From: Plantactinospora sp. BC1
Lineage (GTDB): Bacteria; Actinomycetota; Actinomycetes; Mycobacteriales; Micromonosporaceae
Length of the DNA stretch: 64,000 bases
Reading direction: 5' to 3'
Assembly: GCF_003030345.1 (NCBI RefSeq)
Contig: NZ_CP028158.1
Location: 7,874,001 to 7,938,000 of the forward strand
Shown in pieces: positions 56,100 to 64,000 of the stretch; the first letter of the stretch is position 1, and every line of letters starts with the position of its first letter. The position numbers and the translations under genes were made by a program. The notes beneath the pieces are model-generated. The model made no database searches. It was not told the origin of the DNA and saw only the letters and a program-made list of their open reading frames with translations.

Positions 56100-57128
56100 T
56101 CAGCTGCCGAAGAAGACCTCGGCCTCGGTGTAGCGGTCCAGCGGCACCGTCTTCAGCTCACGGGTCGCCTCGGCCAGCGGCACCCGGACGATGTCCGTGC
56201 CCTGCATGGCGACCATCTTGCCCCAGTCGCCCTCGTGGACCGCGTCGATCGCCTGCAGGCCGAGCCGGGTGGCGAGCACCCGGTCGAACGCGGTCGGGGT
56301 GCCGCCGCGCTGGATGTGCCCGAGTACGACCGTCCGGGCCTCCTTGCCGGTCTTCGCCTCCAACTGCCCGGCGAGCCACTGGCCGATGCCGCCCAGCCGG
56401 ACGTGCCCGAAGGCGTCCAGTTCCTGGTTGTGCAGCACCATCTGACCGTCGAGCGGCTGGGCGCCCTCGGCGACCACCACGATCGGGGCGTACTGCTTCT
56501 GGAAGCGCTTCTCGACGTAGGTCGCGACCTGGTCGACGTCGAACTGCCGCTCCGGCAGCAGGATCACGTTCGCCCCGCCGGCCAGGCCGGCGTGCAGGGC
56601 GATCCAGCCGGCGTGCCGGCCCATCACCTCGACGACCAGGGTGCGGTGGTGGCTCTCGGCGGTGGTGTGCAGCCGGTCGATCGCCTCCATCGCGATGTTG
56701 ACCGCGGTGTCGAAGCCGAAGGTGTAGTCGGTGGCGCCGAGGTCGTTGTCGATCGTCTTCGGCACGCCGACGACCTGGACGCCCAGCTCGTGCAGCTTGG
56801 TGGCGACGCCGAGGGTGTCCTCGCCGCCGATCGCCACCAGGGCGTCCACGCCCTGCTGCGCGAGGTTGGTCTTGATCTGCTCGACCCCGCCCTCGATCTT
56901 GAACGGGTTGGTCCGGGAGGAGCCGAGGATGGTGCCACCGCGCGGCAGGATCCCCCGTACCTCCGCGATGCCGAGCGGCTTGGTCAGCCCCTCCAGCGGG
57001 CCGCGCCAGCCGTCCCGGAACCCGACGAATTCGTGGTCGTAGCTGGCGACGCCCTTACGCACCACCGCTCGGATCACCGCGTTCAGACCCGGGCAGTCAC
57101 CACCACCGGTGAGCACGCCGATACGCAT
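56100..57128 (-). CDS. pfkA: 6-phosphofructokinase
   Basis: Phosphorylates fructose 6-phosphate in glycolysis. IGVLTGGGDCPGLNAVIRAVV, GGEDTLGVA, VVGVPKTIDNDL, the fructose-phosphate motif VEVMGRHAGWIAL and GHIQRGGTPTAFDRVLATRLG are in order. The Gly-Gly-Glu-Asp form is that of actinobacterial group III enzymes; whether ATP or PPi is used cannot be settled by eye, but ATP is usual for this actinobacterial group. At 342 residues it is full length. A GAGGAGAAGC ribosome-binding site precedes the ATG. Confidence 0.93.
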   Translation of the reverse strand: MRIGVLTGGGDCPGLNAVIRAVVRKGVASYDHEFVGFRDGWRGPLEGLTKPLGIAEVRGILPRGGTILGSSRTNPFKIEGGVEQIKTNLAQQGVDALVAIGGEDTLGVATKLHELGVQVVGVPKTIDNDLGATDYTFGFDTAVNIAMEAIDRLHTTAESHHRTLVVEVMGRHAGWIALHAGLAGGANVILLPERQFDVDQVATYVEKRFQKQYAPIVVVAEGAQPLDGQMVLHNQELDAFGHVRLGGIGQWLAGQLEAKTGKEARTVVLGHIQRGGTPTAFDRVLATRLGLQAIDAVHEGDWGKMVAMQGTDIVRVPLAEATRELKTVPLDRYTEAEVFFGS

Positions 57129-57351
57129 GATCTGCTTCTCCTCCAGGAGCTTCGAATGAGCCCGTCAAGCCCCAGGGTGAAAGTCGGGTGAGACCGTCGG
57201 CGTCGTTGCCGGCCCGGGGCGGGCCGTCATTGCGCACTGTAGTCGCCCGCTCCGGGCCGGACCACCGCGCCCCGGGCACCGTCGAGGGGCCGAACCGGTG
57301 TCCGGGGCAGGCCCGGCGGCCGGTACCACCCGAAACGATCATGAATCCCGC

Positions 57352-57861
57352 TCAGGAACTCCCCGGCCGGGCGTGTATCGCCTGCCAGCGGGCCAGATTG
57401 TGCCGGGCGTCCACCAGGGCGTCGTGCCGGTCGGAGGCGGCGTCCGGCAGCGGCGGGCTGCCCCGGTCCTCCCAGCGCTGGCGCAGCTCCTTGGTGAACC
57501 GGGGAATCTCCCGGGGCAGCGCCGGCATGGCCCCCCAGAGCTGGGCGAGCGCCACGTGGTCGTACGCCGCGTACCAGGCCCAGAGCTCCAGCTTCTCCCC
57601 CGGCCGGTCCCGGACCGGCTCCATCAGGAACTCGTAGAGATCGTCCCTGATCCGCTCGCGGGAGCGCCACGCCCCGTCGCCCGGCGAGGGGAGCTTGTCC
57701 AGCACGTGCCGGCGTACCCAGGGCACGGCGCGGGAGTCGTCGAACTCGGTGGAGACGGCGTAGAACTCGCGACCGTACTCGTCGACGACACCGATTGAGA
57801 CGAGGTCGACGAGCCGGCCGTCCTCGATGAACTCGCAGTCGTAGAAATAGCGGTAGACCAT
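57352..57861 (-). CDS. DEDDh-type 3'-5' exoribonuclease
   Basis: The protein of 169 residues begins YRYFYDCEFIEDGRLVDLVSIGVVDE, with Asp and Glu of motif I; WAWYAAYDHVALAQLW holds motif II Asp and HDALVDARHNL the His and last Asp. It belongs to the polyadenylate-specific 3'-exoribonuclease AS group described in actinobacteria. ATG 57861 is used, since GAGG lies about ten bases upstream; ATG 57870 is close by. No operon partner is seen. Confidence 0.88.
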   Translation of the reverse strand: MVYRYFYDCEFIEDGRLVDLVSIGVVDEYGREFYAVSTEFDDSRAVPWVRRHVLDKLPSPGDGAWRSRERIRDDLYEFLMEPVRDRPGEKLELWAWYAAYDHVALAQLWGAMPALPREIPRFTKELRQRWEDRGSPPLPDAASDRHDALVDARHNLARWQAIHARPGSS

Positions 57862-58357
57862 CGCCGCCATCCTCGCCCATCCGTCCCGCCGTACGGGAAT
57901 CGGGGGTGGAAATTCCACCATTCGGCGCCGGACCGCCCGCTCGGGGTACGACTCGACTCGGGGCGGTCGGCGTGGTGATCGGCGAGTACCGCCTGATCAC
58001 CACGCCTTCCCTCTCGGTCCGGCCGACGCCCCCACGCCGGTCGTACCCGGGTCCGCCGCGGCCGGCCAGCGGAACTTGGCGCACCTCCGGCCGGTCGCGG
58101 CTCCCCGCGCCCCCACGTATCCGCCACGCCCCCGTACGGTCCCCACCCAGTGGCGGATCTGATGTCAGAATGCCCCCTGGTCAGCGGCAGAACTGTCACA
58201 GAAGTGATTTCAGGGGTGTACAGCAAGCGACACGACCGTCATGATCTGATGTGTACCGCTACCGGACCCTACCGGTATCAGTTTCACCTTGCTTCTTCGG
58301 TCGGTTGCGGGTCGCCCGAGAGCAAAACTGGGTTATTTACCGGGGAGGGGTTGAGCC
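57862..58357. other. Long divergent intergenic region with strong hairpin
   Basis: No gene is supported in these 496 bases between the exoribonuclease and the Crp-type regulator. At 57969-58006 GGCGTGGTGATC-GGCG pairs with CGCC-GATCACCACGCC with one bulged T and a 5-base loop, 16 base pairs in all. Nearer the regulator, GTGTAC occurs twice (about 58206 and 58249), and a TCAC-AGAA-GTGA inverted repeat lies near 58196. The regulator's promoter is presumably in the last 150 bases. Confidence 0.6.
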
Positions 58358-59050
58358 GTGGAGGTTCGCCTGCCTGAGCCGGGCGACGCCCTCACCGGCG
58401 TCGACATGTTCGCCGGCCTTGAGCCAGAGGTGCGTCAACGGGTGATCGCCGCGGCGGTGCCGCGCACCTATCGCAAGGGGCAGCTGCTCTTCGTCGAGAA
58501 CGATCCCGGCGAGTCCCTGATCGTCCTGCGCCGGGGAGCGGTCGCGGTGTTCCGCACCGCCCCGACCGGCGAGCGCGCGGTGCTCAACGTCATCCGCCCG
58601 CCGGACGTGCTCGGCGAGGTCTCCCTGCTGGACGCCTCCACCCGGTCGGCGTCCGCCGAGGCCATCGAGGACTGCACGGCGCTGGCGCTCTCCCGTGGCG
58701 CGTTCATGGAGCTGGTGCACTCCAATCCGCGCATCCTCGACGCGGTGATGCGGTCGCTGGGCGGGCTGATCCGCCGGTTGACCGAGCAGAACGCCGACCA
58801 TGTCTTCCTCGACCTGCCGGGGCGGGTCGCCAAGACGCTGGTCCGGTTGGCCGGCGAGAGCCAGGCCCCGATGATCACCATCGAGCTGAACCAGAGCCAA
58901 CTCGCCGAGATGGCCGGCGGTTCGCGACAGAGCGTCAACCAGGCCATCGGGTCGTTCGCCAGCCGGGGTTGGCTGCGCACCGAGGGCCGACGGATCGTGG
59001 TGACCGACGTGGCGGCGTTGCGCCGTCGCGCCGGCATGGCCGAGCGCTGA
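58358..59050 (+). CDS. Crp/Fnr-family transcriptional regulator
   Basis: The N-terminal cyclic-nucleotide-binding barrel (MFAGLEPEVRQRVIAAAVPRTYRKGQLLFVENDPGESLIVLRRGAVAVF; GERAVLNVIRPPDVLGEVSLLD) is followed by the dimerisation helix and a Crp-type winged helix (IELNQSQLAEMAGGSRQSVNQAIGSFASRGWL). The barrel contains GEVSLLDASTRSASAEA where cAMP receptors have the phosphate-binding GE...RSA, so cAMP binding is likely. GTG 58358 lies after GGGGAGGGG. A class III cyclase is encoded 0.7 kb downstream. Confidence 0.9.
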   Translation: MEVRLPEPGDALTGVDMFAGLEPEVRQRVIAAAVPRTYRKGQLLFVENDPGESLIVLRRGAVAVFRTAPTGERAVLNVIRPPDVLGEVSLLDASTRSASAEAIEDCTALALSRGAFMELVHSNPRILDAVMRSLGGLIRRLTEQNADHVFLDLPGRVAKTLVRLAGESQAPMITIELNQSQLAEMAGGSRQSVNQAIGSFASRGWLRTEGRRIVVTDVAALRRRAGMAER

Positions 59051-59209
59051 CCCGTCCGCCGACCGGACCCACCGACCGAACAGCCCGAGCGGCGCCCGTC
59101 GGGAGCGTCCCGGCGTCGGCGGGACCGTCGAGAGTGTCCGGTCACCGTCGACTCCGGACCGCCGTTCCCGGCCGACGGTGCCGACCGTCGGCGCCGACCC
59201 GGCGTTCCG

Positions 59210-59284
59210 TCCGGAAACGACCGCGGGCGTCCGGTCCGGAAACCACCGCGGGCGTCCGATCCGGAAACGACCGCGGGCGTTCCG
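59210..59284 (+). repeat. Three tandem 25-base repeats
   Basis: The unit starting TCCGGAAACGACCGCGGGCG recurs at 59210, 59235 and 59260 with exact 25-base period and two or three mismatches. It runs directly into the terminator stem, with which it shares the TCCGGAA and GCGGGCGT strings, so it may have arisen by duplication of one stem arm. Confidence 0.8.
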
Positions 59285-59314
59285 GAAGACCGACAACGGT
59301 TTCCGGAACGCCCG
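59274..59314. terminator. Strong bidirectional terminator hairpin
   Basis: CGGGCGTTCCGGAA at 59274-59287 pairs perfectly over 14 bases with 59301-59314 around a 13-base loop. It lies between the convergent Crp-type gene and the small gene at 59339-59536. Confidence 0.75.
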
Positions 59315-59338
59315 GTCAGTGCCGGTGCACCGCGACGA

Positions 59339-59536
59339 TCAGGTCGCCCCGGGCCAGTTCGTCGTGTCCCGGCCAGCAGTGCGGGTCGCCCCCGGCCAGT
59401 CGGGAGTCTCCCCGCCGACGATCCCGGCGGCCTGGAGCTTCGCCAGGGTCGCGGCGTCGACGTCGATCATGTCCCCGGAGGAGTGGCCGTTCCCTTCGCC
59501 GTCGGTCCATTCCTTTTCCAGTCGGACGTACACCAT
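59339..59536 (-). CDS. Small hypothetical protein
   Basis: A 65-residue acidic protein (VYVRLEKEWTDGEGNGHSSGDMIDVDAATLAKLQAAGIV). The middle region resembles a short beta hairpin plus helix seen in phage-type structural proteins; the end has two WPGATR-like repeats. No function is assigned. GGGGAG nine bases before ATG 59536 supports translation. It diverges from the cyclase gene with 240 bases between them, where I see promoter-like AT-richer sequence but no gene. Confidence 0.68.
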   Translation of the reverse strand: MVYVRLEKEWTDGEGNGHSSGDMIDVDAATLAKLQAAGIVGGETPDWPGATRTAGRDTTNWPGAT

Positions 59537-59776
59537 TGCCCATCTCCCCTGATAAATCGTCGATCGGTAGGCGCCAATGACTGTATCTTGGATCACTATG
59601 GGTGGGACTGTCCGCTAGCTAACAGCCTGGTTCCCGACACCGGGCCGGGCGCTGATACTCGGCGGTGGCGCACCTCCACCCCCATCACGACCGGCGGCTC
59701 GCCGGAGCCGCCGGCCACGGCCGGGCGGGGCCATCCCGGTGGACGGCACGTCCCTTCGACACCGTAGGAGGACGGC

Positions 59777-62700
59777 ATCTCCGCTACCTGCACCAGATGC
59801 GGCCGGATCTCCGCCGTCGGCGACCGTTACTGCGGCGGCTGCGGCACCGAGCTGACTTCGGCCTGTCCACACTGCGACCAGCCACTGGCCGCGGATGCCG
59901 CGTTCTGCACGGCCTGCGGCAAGCCCCGGCCAGCCCAGCCCGGTCGGCCGGCCGTGATGCCGCAGGAGGACCGGCGGCGGGTCAGCGTACTCTTCGTGGA
60001 CCTCATCGACTTCACCCCGTACGTCGAACGGGCCGACCCGGAACTGGTCCGGGGCATGCAGACCGCCTTCTTCTCGGCGGCCCGCCGGGTCATCGGGCAG
60101 TACGGCGGGGTGGTGGAGAAGTACATCGGCGACGCCGTGATGGCGTTGTTCGGCGCGCCGGTGGCGACCGAGACCGACCCGCTGCGCTGCGTACGCGCGG
60201 GTCTGGAGTTGCAGCGGGTGCTCACCCGGTTCACCCCGACCGGCTCGGACCACCTGCGGTTCCGGGTGGGCGTGGCGACCGGTGAGGCGCTGGTGGACGT
60301 GGCCGCCGCCCGGGACGGCGGACAGGCCATCGTGGCCGGTGACGTGGTGAACACGGCGTCCCGGATGCAGTCGGTGGCACCGCCCGGCGGGGTACTGGTC
60401 TGCGGCACCACGTACGCGCTGACCCGGGACGCGATCCGCTACTCCGAGCAGGCACCGGTGACCCTGCGCGGCCGCTCCTCGCCGACCGAGGTGTGGTTGG
60501 CGCTCGCCCCGGTGGACCGGCAGCCGCCGGACCGGGAGCCGGACACCACTCCGCTGATCGACCGGGAACACGAGCTGGGGCTGCTGGTCAACGCGCTGCA
60601 CCGGTCGATGCGGGACCGCCTGCCGCAGATGGTGACGGTGCTCGGGCACGCCGGCATCGGCAAGAGCCGGCTGGTCCGGGAGCTGTTCCGGCACACCGAG
60701 CGGCTGACCGACGAGCCGTTGACCTGGCGGGTCGGCCGCTGCCCGCCGTTCGGCGAGAACGTCACGTTCGCCGCGCTGGCCGACATCGTCAAGGCCGAGG
60801 CCGGAATCCTGGACACCGATCCGGCGCCGACCGCCACCCGGCGGCTGGAGTCGGCGCTGGTGGAGCTGGTCGGGCCGGGTGCGGCGGACCGGCTGATGGA
60901 CGCGCTGCGCCCGGTGGTCGGGCTGCCCGGGCCGACGCTGCCGGCCGAGGAGTCCGAGTCGGCGTGGCGGCGCTTCCTGGTCGCGCTCGCCGCCCGCCAG
61001 CCGACCGTACTCGTCTTCGAGGACCTGCACTGGGCCGACGAGAAGATGCTGAACTTCGTCGAGCTGCTCGGGGCGTACGCCCAGAACGTGCCGCTGTTGC
61101 TGCTCTGCACCGCCCGCCCGGAGCTGGTGAACCGGGAGCCGAGCTGGGCCGGCACCATCACCGGCTCGATGACGGTGACCCTGCCGCCGTTGCGGGACAC
61201 CGGGATCGCCTCGCTCTACGGGCACATCTTCGGCCAGGCGGCCTTCTCCACCGACATGCTCAGCCCGCTGGTCGAGGTGGCCGACGGCAATCCGCTCTAC
61301 GCCCACGAGTACGTCCGGATGCTCATCGAGCAGGGCGCGCTGCGCCAGTCCGGCCGGGGCTGGTCGCTGGAGAAGCAGCAGGACCTGGCGATGCCGGAGA
61401 GCGTGCACTCGGTGATCGCCAACCGGGTGGACCTGCTGGACGGCCCGGACCGGATGGTGCTGCTGGCCGCCTCGGTGGTCGGCATGCAGTTCTGGCCGGG
61501 TGCGGTCGCGGCCGCGCTCGGCCAGCCGGTCGAGTCGGTGGAACGGGCGCTGCGCCGGTTGGAGCAGCGGGACTTCGTGCACGAGCAGGCCACCTCGACG
61601 ATGGCCGGCCAGCCGGAGTTCCGGTTCCGGCACGTGCTGGTCCGGGACGTCTGCTACCAGCGGCTGCCCCGGACCGAGCGGGTCGCCCGGCACGACCGGA
61701 CGGCGGACTGGCTGGACGGGATGTCCCGGGGCCGGGACACCGACCTGGCCGAGGTGCTGGCCCACCACCGCTGGGCGGCGCACGAGATCGCGTACACCCT
61801 GGGGGTGGACACCGAACGGTACGCTCCGCCGGCCCGGGAGGCGCTGCACCGGGCGGCCCGCCGGGCGTACGCGCTGCACGCGCTCGACGCGGCGGCCAAG
61901 CACGCCGGCCGGGCGCTCGGGCTGGCCGACGACAGTGATCCGGTCGGCCGGCTGCAACTGGAGCTGCTGCTCACCGAGATCTCGTACTTCCGCGACGGCA
62001 CCGCCTTCCTGGCCGGCGGCGGTACGGACCAGTTGCACGTACTGGCCGACCGGCTCTCCGCGCACGACGAGCCGGGCGGTGCGGCCCGGGCCTGGACGCT
62101 GCTCGGCAAGGCGGCCTGGCTGCGGGCCGACCGGGCCGGGGCACTGTCCTGTCTGGACCATGCCGTCGAGCTGTTCGACGCGTTGCCGGACACCGCGCAG
62201 AAGGCGGACGCCTACGCCGAGCTGGGCCGGCTGCACATGCTCAACTACGAACGCGACCCGGCGGTGGCGGCGGCGGGCGCGGCGGCCGACATCGCCGAAC
62301 GCCTCGGCCTGGTCGAGACCCAGACCGACGCCCGGATCACCGTGGCGACCGCCCGCTACCAGTCCGGCGACCGGGCCGGGCTGGACGAGCTGCACACGAT
62401 CCTGCGGTTCTGTCAGGACTCCCAGCTCGTCGTGCTGCCCCGGGTGGTGCGCAACCTGTCGCACGTGATGCGGGAGGAGGGCGACTGGATCCGCGCCGAC
62501 GAGCTGGTGGCGTCCTGCCCGGCACTGGCCCAGGCCGAGGCGCTCTCCACCGGCGGCTCGGCGGAGGCGGTGCGTGCGTACTACGAGGGCGACATCGGGC
62601 GGCTGCTGACCGTCGCCGACGGTTTCGTCGACACCGCGGCCGGCCGCTGGGACATGCAGGTGCGGGGCATGCGAGCGTACCTGCGGGTGCTGCGCGCCGA

Positions 62701-63349
62701 GCCGGTGCCGGGGGCGGCGCCCGCCGGCCGCGCCGGGGTGGTCGCCCCGGACGAGGCGCAGGACGTGGACGACGTGACGGACGCCCTGGAGACCGCCCGG
62801 CGCAGCGGCTTCCACCGGCTGCACTGGAACATGCTGGGCCTGGGCGCGCTGTGCCGGGCCCTACAGGGGCGTACCGGGGAGGCGGCGGAGCTGCTCGACG
62901 AGCTGGCCGAGTCGTGGGCCAAGGTGCCGGCGCTGGCCAGCGGGGAGTGGATCCCGGCCGCCTCGTACGCCGCCGCGCTCACCGGCCGGGAATCGGCGGT
63001 CTGTGTCCGGGGCATGCTGGACGCGGTCACCCACTCGACGCTCTGGGTGGAGGCGGCGGTGCGTACCGTGACGGCGGCGCTGGCCGGCGCGGACGGCGAC
63101 CATGCCCGGGCCGGGCAGCTCTATCTCGCGGCGGCGGAGAGCTACGCCCAGATCCCGGACGTCACCGACCGGATGCTCGGGTTGGCACTGGCCGCCGGCG
63201 AACTGGCGCTGGCCGGTGACGACTCCGCCGCCGAGGTGGCGCTGGCCGAGGTACGCGCCTTCGCGCTGCGCAACCGGGTGCCGGGGCTGCTCCGGCTCGG
63301 CCAGCCGCCCCCTGCCCCCGGTGCCAGCACCCCGATGCTCGCCTCCTGA
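59777..63349 (+). CDS. Class III adenylate/guanylate cyclase with zinc ribbons, AAA/STAND ATPase and helical repeats; apparent ATC start
   Basis: From 59777 the frame encodes two zinc ribbons (CTRCG...YCGGCG and CPHC...FCTACG), then a class III cyclase domain with all catalytic residues: Asp75 (LFVDLIDF), Lys115 and Asp119 (EKYIGDAVMALFG), VNTASR with the transition-state Asn and Arg. An ATPase follows (GHAGIGKSR near residue 292; VLVFEDLHWAD) and a TPR-like helical C-terminus. AGGAGG sits five bases before an ATC codon, and an in-frame TAG lies just upstream, so no ATG, GTG or TTG can start the ribbon part; the first canonical start is GTG 59954. Lys115 favours ATP, so the product is probably cAMP. 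The Crp-type regulator at 58358 is the natural receiver. Confidence 0.87.
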   Translation: MSATCTRCGRISAVGDRYCGGCGTELTSACPHCDQPLAADAAFCTACGKPRPAQPGRPAVMPQEDRRRVSVLFVDLIDFTPYVERADPELVRGMQTAFFSAARRVIGQYGGVVEKYIGDAVMALFGAPVATETDPLRCVRAGLELQRVLTRFTPTGSDHLRFRVGVATGEALVDVAAARDGGQAIVAGDVVNTASRMQSVAPPGGVLVCGTTYALTRDAIRYSEQAPVTLRGRSSPTEVWLALAPVDRQPPDREPDTTPLIDREHELGLLVNALHRSMRDRLPQMVTVLGHAGIGKSRLVRELFRHTERLTDEPLTWRVGRCPPFGENVTFAALADIVKAEAGILDTDPAPTATRRLESALVELVGPGAADRLMDALRPVVGLPGPTLPAEESESAWRRFLVALAARQPTVLVFEDLHWADEKMLNFVELLGAYAQNVPLLLLCTARPELVNREPSWAGTITGSMTVTLPPLRDTGIASLYGHIFGQAAFSTDMLSPLVEVADGNPLYAHEYVRMLIEQGALRQSGRGWSLEKQQDLAMPESVHSVIANRVDLLDGPDRMVLLAASVVGMQFWPGAVAAALGQPVESVERALRRLEQRDFVHEQATSTMAGQPEFRFRHVLVRDVCYQRLPRTERVARHDRTADWLDGMSRGRDTDLAEVLAHHRWAAHEIAYTLGVDTERYAPPAREALHRAARRAYALHALDAAAKHAGRALGLADDSDPVGRLQLELLLTEISYFRDGTAFLAGGGTDQLHVLADRLSAHDEPGGAARAWTLLGKAAWLRADRAGALSCLDHAVELFDALPDTAQKADAYAELGRLHMLNYERDPAVAAAGAAADIAERLGLVETQTDARITVATARYQSGDRAGLDELHTILRFCQDSQLVVLPRVVRNLSHVMREEGDWIRADELVASCPALAQAEALSTGGSAEAVRAYYEGDIGRLLTVADGFVDTAAGRWDMQVRGMRAYLRVLRAEPVPGAAPAGRAGVVAPDEAQDVDDVTDALETARRSGFHRLHWNMLGLGALCRALQGRTGEAAELLDELAESWAKVPALASGEWIPAASYAAALTGRESAVCVRGMLDAVTHSTLWVEAAVRTVTAALAGADGDHARAGQLYLAAAESYAQIPDVTDRMLGLALAAGELALAGDDSAAEVALAEVRAFALRNRVPGLLRLGQPPPAPGASTPMLAS

Positions 63350-63382
63350 CCCGGCCGGTGAGGTGCCGGCCGGGCCAGGACC

Positions 63383-64000
63383 TCAGGCGGCCAGCGAGTC
63401 GGCGTGCGACTCGGCGGTCACCTTGCCGGCCGCCGCCTTGAGCTGCTGGTTCTTGATCTTCTGGGCGTAGATGTCGACGTACTCCCGGCCGGAGAGTTCC
63501 ATCAGCTCGTACATGATCTCGTCGGTGATCGCCCGCTCGACGAAGCGGTCGCCGGACATGCCGGCGTACCGGGAGAAGTCCAGCGGTCGCCCGAACCTGA
63601 TCTTGACTCGCTTGATCTTCGGCAGCAGCTTGCCGGGCGGCTGGATCTCGTCGGCGTTCAGCATCACCACCGGGACGACCGGGGCGCCGCTCTCCAGGGC
63701 GAGCCGGGCCACCCCGGTCTTGCCCCGATAGAGCCGGCCGTCCGGCGAGCGGGTCCCCTCCGGGTAGATCCCGGCGAGGTTGCCGGCCCGCAGCACCTCC
63801 AGCTGGGTGTCCAGCGCGGCCTGGGCGGCCCGCCCGCCGGAGCGGTCGACCGGGATCGTGCCGGTACCGACGAAGAACATCCGCACCAGAGCGCCCTTGA
63901 GCCCCTTGCCGGTGAAGTATTCGGCCTTCGCCACGAAGGTCACTTTTCGCTTGACCATCAGCGGCATGAAGATCGAATCGGAGAACGACAGGTGGTTGCT
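63383..64000 (-). CDS. 1-acyl-sn-glycerol-3-phosphate acyltransferase (PlsC family), N-terminus outside window
   Basis: The frame is open to the right edge. NHLSFSDS at the edge is the HX4D catalytic motif; FVAKAEYFTGKGLKGALVR, GIYPEGTRSPDGRLYRGKTGVARLA and VVPVVMLNADEIQPP follow. The C-terminal RAITDEIMYELMELSGREYVDIYAQ is typical of actinobacterial PlsC proteins. It is a paralogue of 43095-43763 and is the better match to the house-keeping enzyme of phospholipid synthesis. The start cannot be seen. Confidence 0.93.
   Translation of the reverse strand, partial: SNHLSFSDSIFMPLMVKRKVTFVAKAEYFTGKGLKGALVRMFFVGTGTIPVDRSGGRAAQAALDTQLEVLRAGNLAGIYPEGTRSPDGRLYRGKTGVARLALESGAPVVPVVMLNADEIQPPGKLLPKIKRVKIRFGRPLDFSRYAGMSGDRFVERAITDEIMYELMELSGREYVDIYAQKIKNQQLKAAAGKVTAESHADSLAA

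Noticed and set aside
59615-62824. A 1069-codon minus-strand open frame opposite the cyclase
   Set aside because: The plus-strand cyclase has complete domains; the antisense translation shows no family and biased composition.

Overview
The window is about 70% GC, has actinomycete-style genes with many GTG starts, and carries markers typical of Micromonosporaceae: a Scr1-like XRE/DUF397 pair, a DUF5937/ArsR regulator, a class F sortase with a DUF4397 partner, and a CBM2-GH18 chitinase. It reads as a chromosomal segment of a Micromonospora- or Plantactinospora-like bacterium. No rRNA, tRNA or CRISPR array was seen.

Layout. (A) 1-15.5 kb looks like the right-hand part of a specialised-metabolite gene cluster that continues past the left edge. 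A leftward set (type II dehydroquinate dehydratase, chorismatase, short class II DAHP synthase, condensation-domain protein) would push carbon through the shikimate pathway to a chorismate-derived aryl or dihydroxycyclohexadiene acid and then use it in acyl transfer. A rightward set (His-linked FAD oxidase, GH13 glycosidase or transglycosylase, PduO-type cobalamin adenosyltransferase, GT8 glycosyltransferase, ROK sugar kinase) plus a GT2 glycosyltransferase and a Gfo/Idh oxidoreductase handles sugar. Regulators are a StrR-family activator, with a candidate StrR box upstream of the GT8 gene, and two head-to-head LuxR proteins with degenerate receiver domains. (B) 15.5-20 kb is a scrap zone: a YdeI-like protein, an HNH remnant, an ArsR-SRPBCC-DHFR operon with its own operator, decayed fragments of a membrane protein and a deacetylase, and an IS5/IS110 scar against the 5' end of endonuclease IV. 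(C) 20-64 kb is mostly housekeeping and surface biology: threonine aldolase and the primary long class II DAHP synthase, MFS pumps, a divergent second EF-Tu, stress genes, NAD(P)HX dehydratase, a soluble Ser/Thr kinase facing a STAND/TPR protein, a secreted ricin-fold protein, a two-domain chitinase, a large secreted subtilase, a DUF4397-sortase pair, ProC, 6-phosphofructokinase, a Crp-family regulator and a class III cyclase/STAND protein, and a PlsC-like acyltransferase cut by the right edge.

Most interesting points: the orphan aryl-acid plus saccharide cluster; the divergent EF-Tu, which naturally carries residues matching two known elfamycin-resistance substitutions; the cyclase gene whose zinc-ribbon N-terminus appears to start at an ATC codon behind a perfect ribosome-binding site; and several deletion scars and strong hairpins that the genes do not explain.
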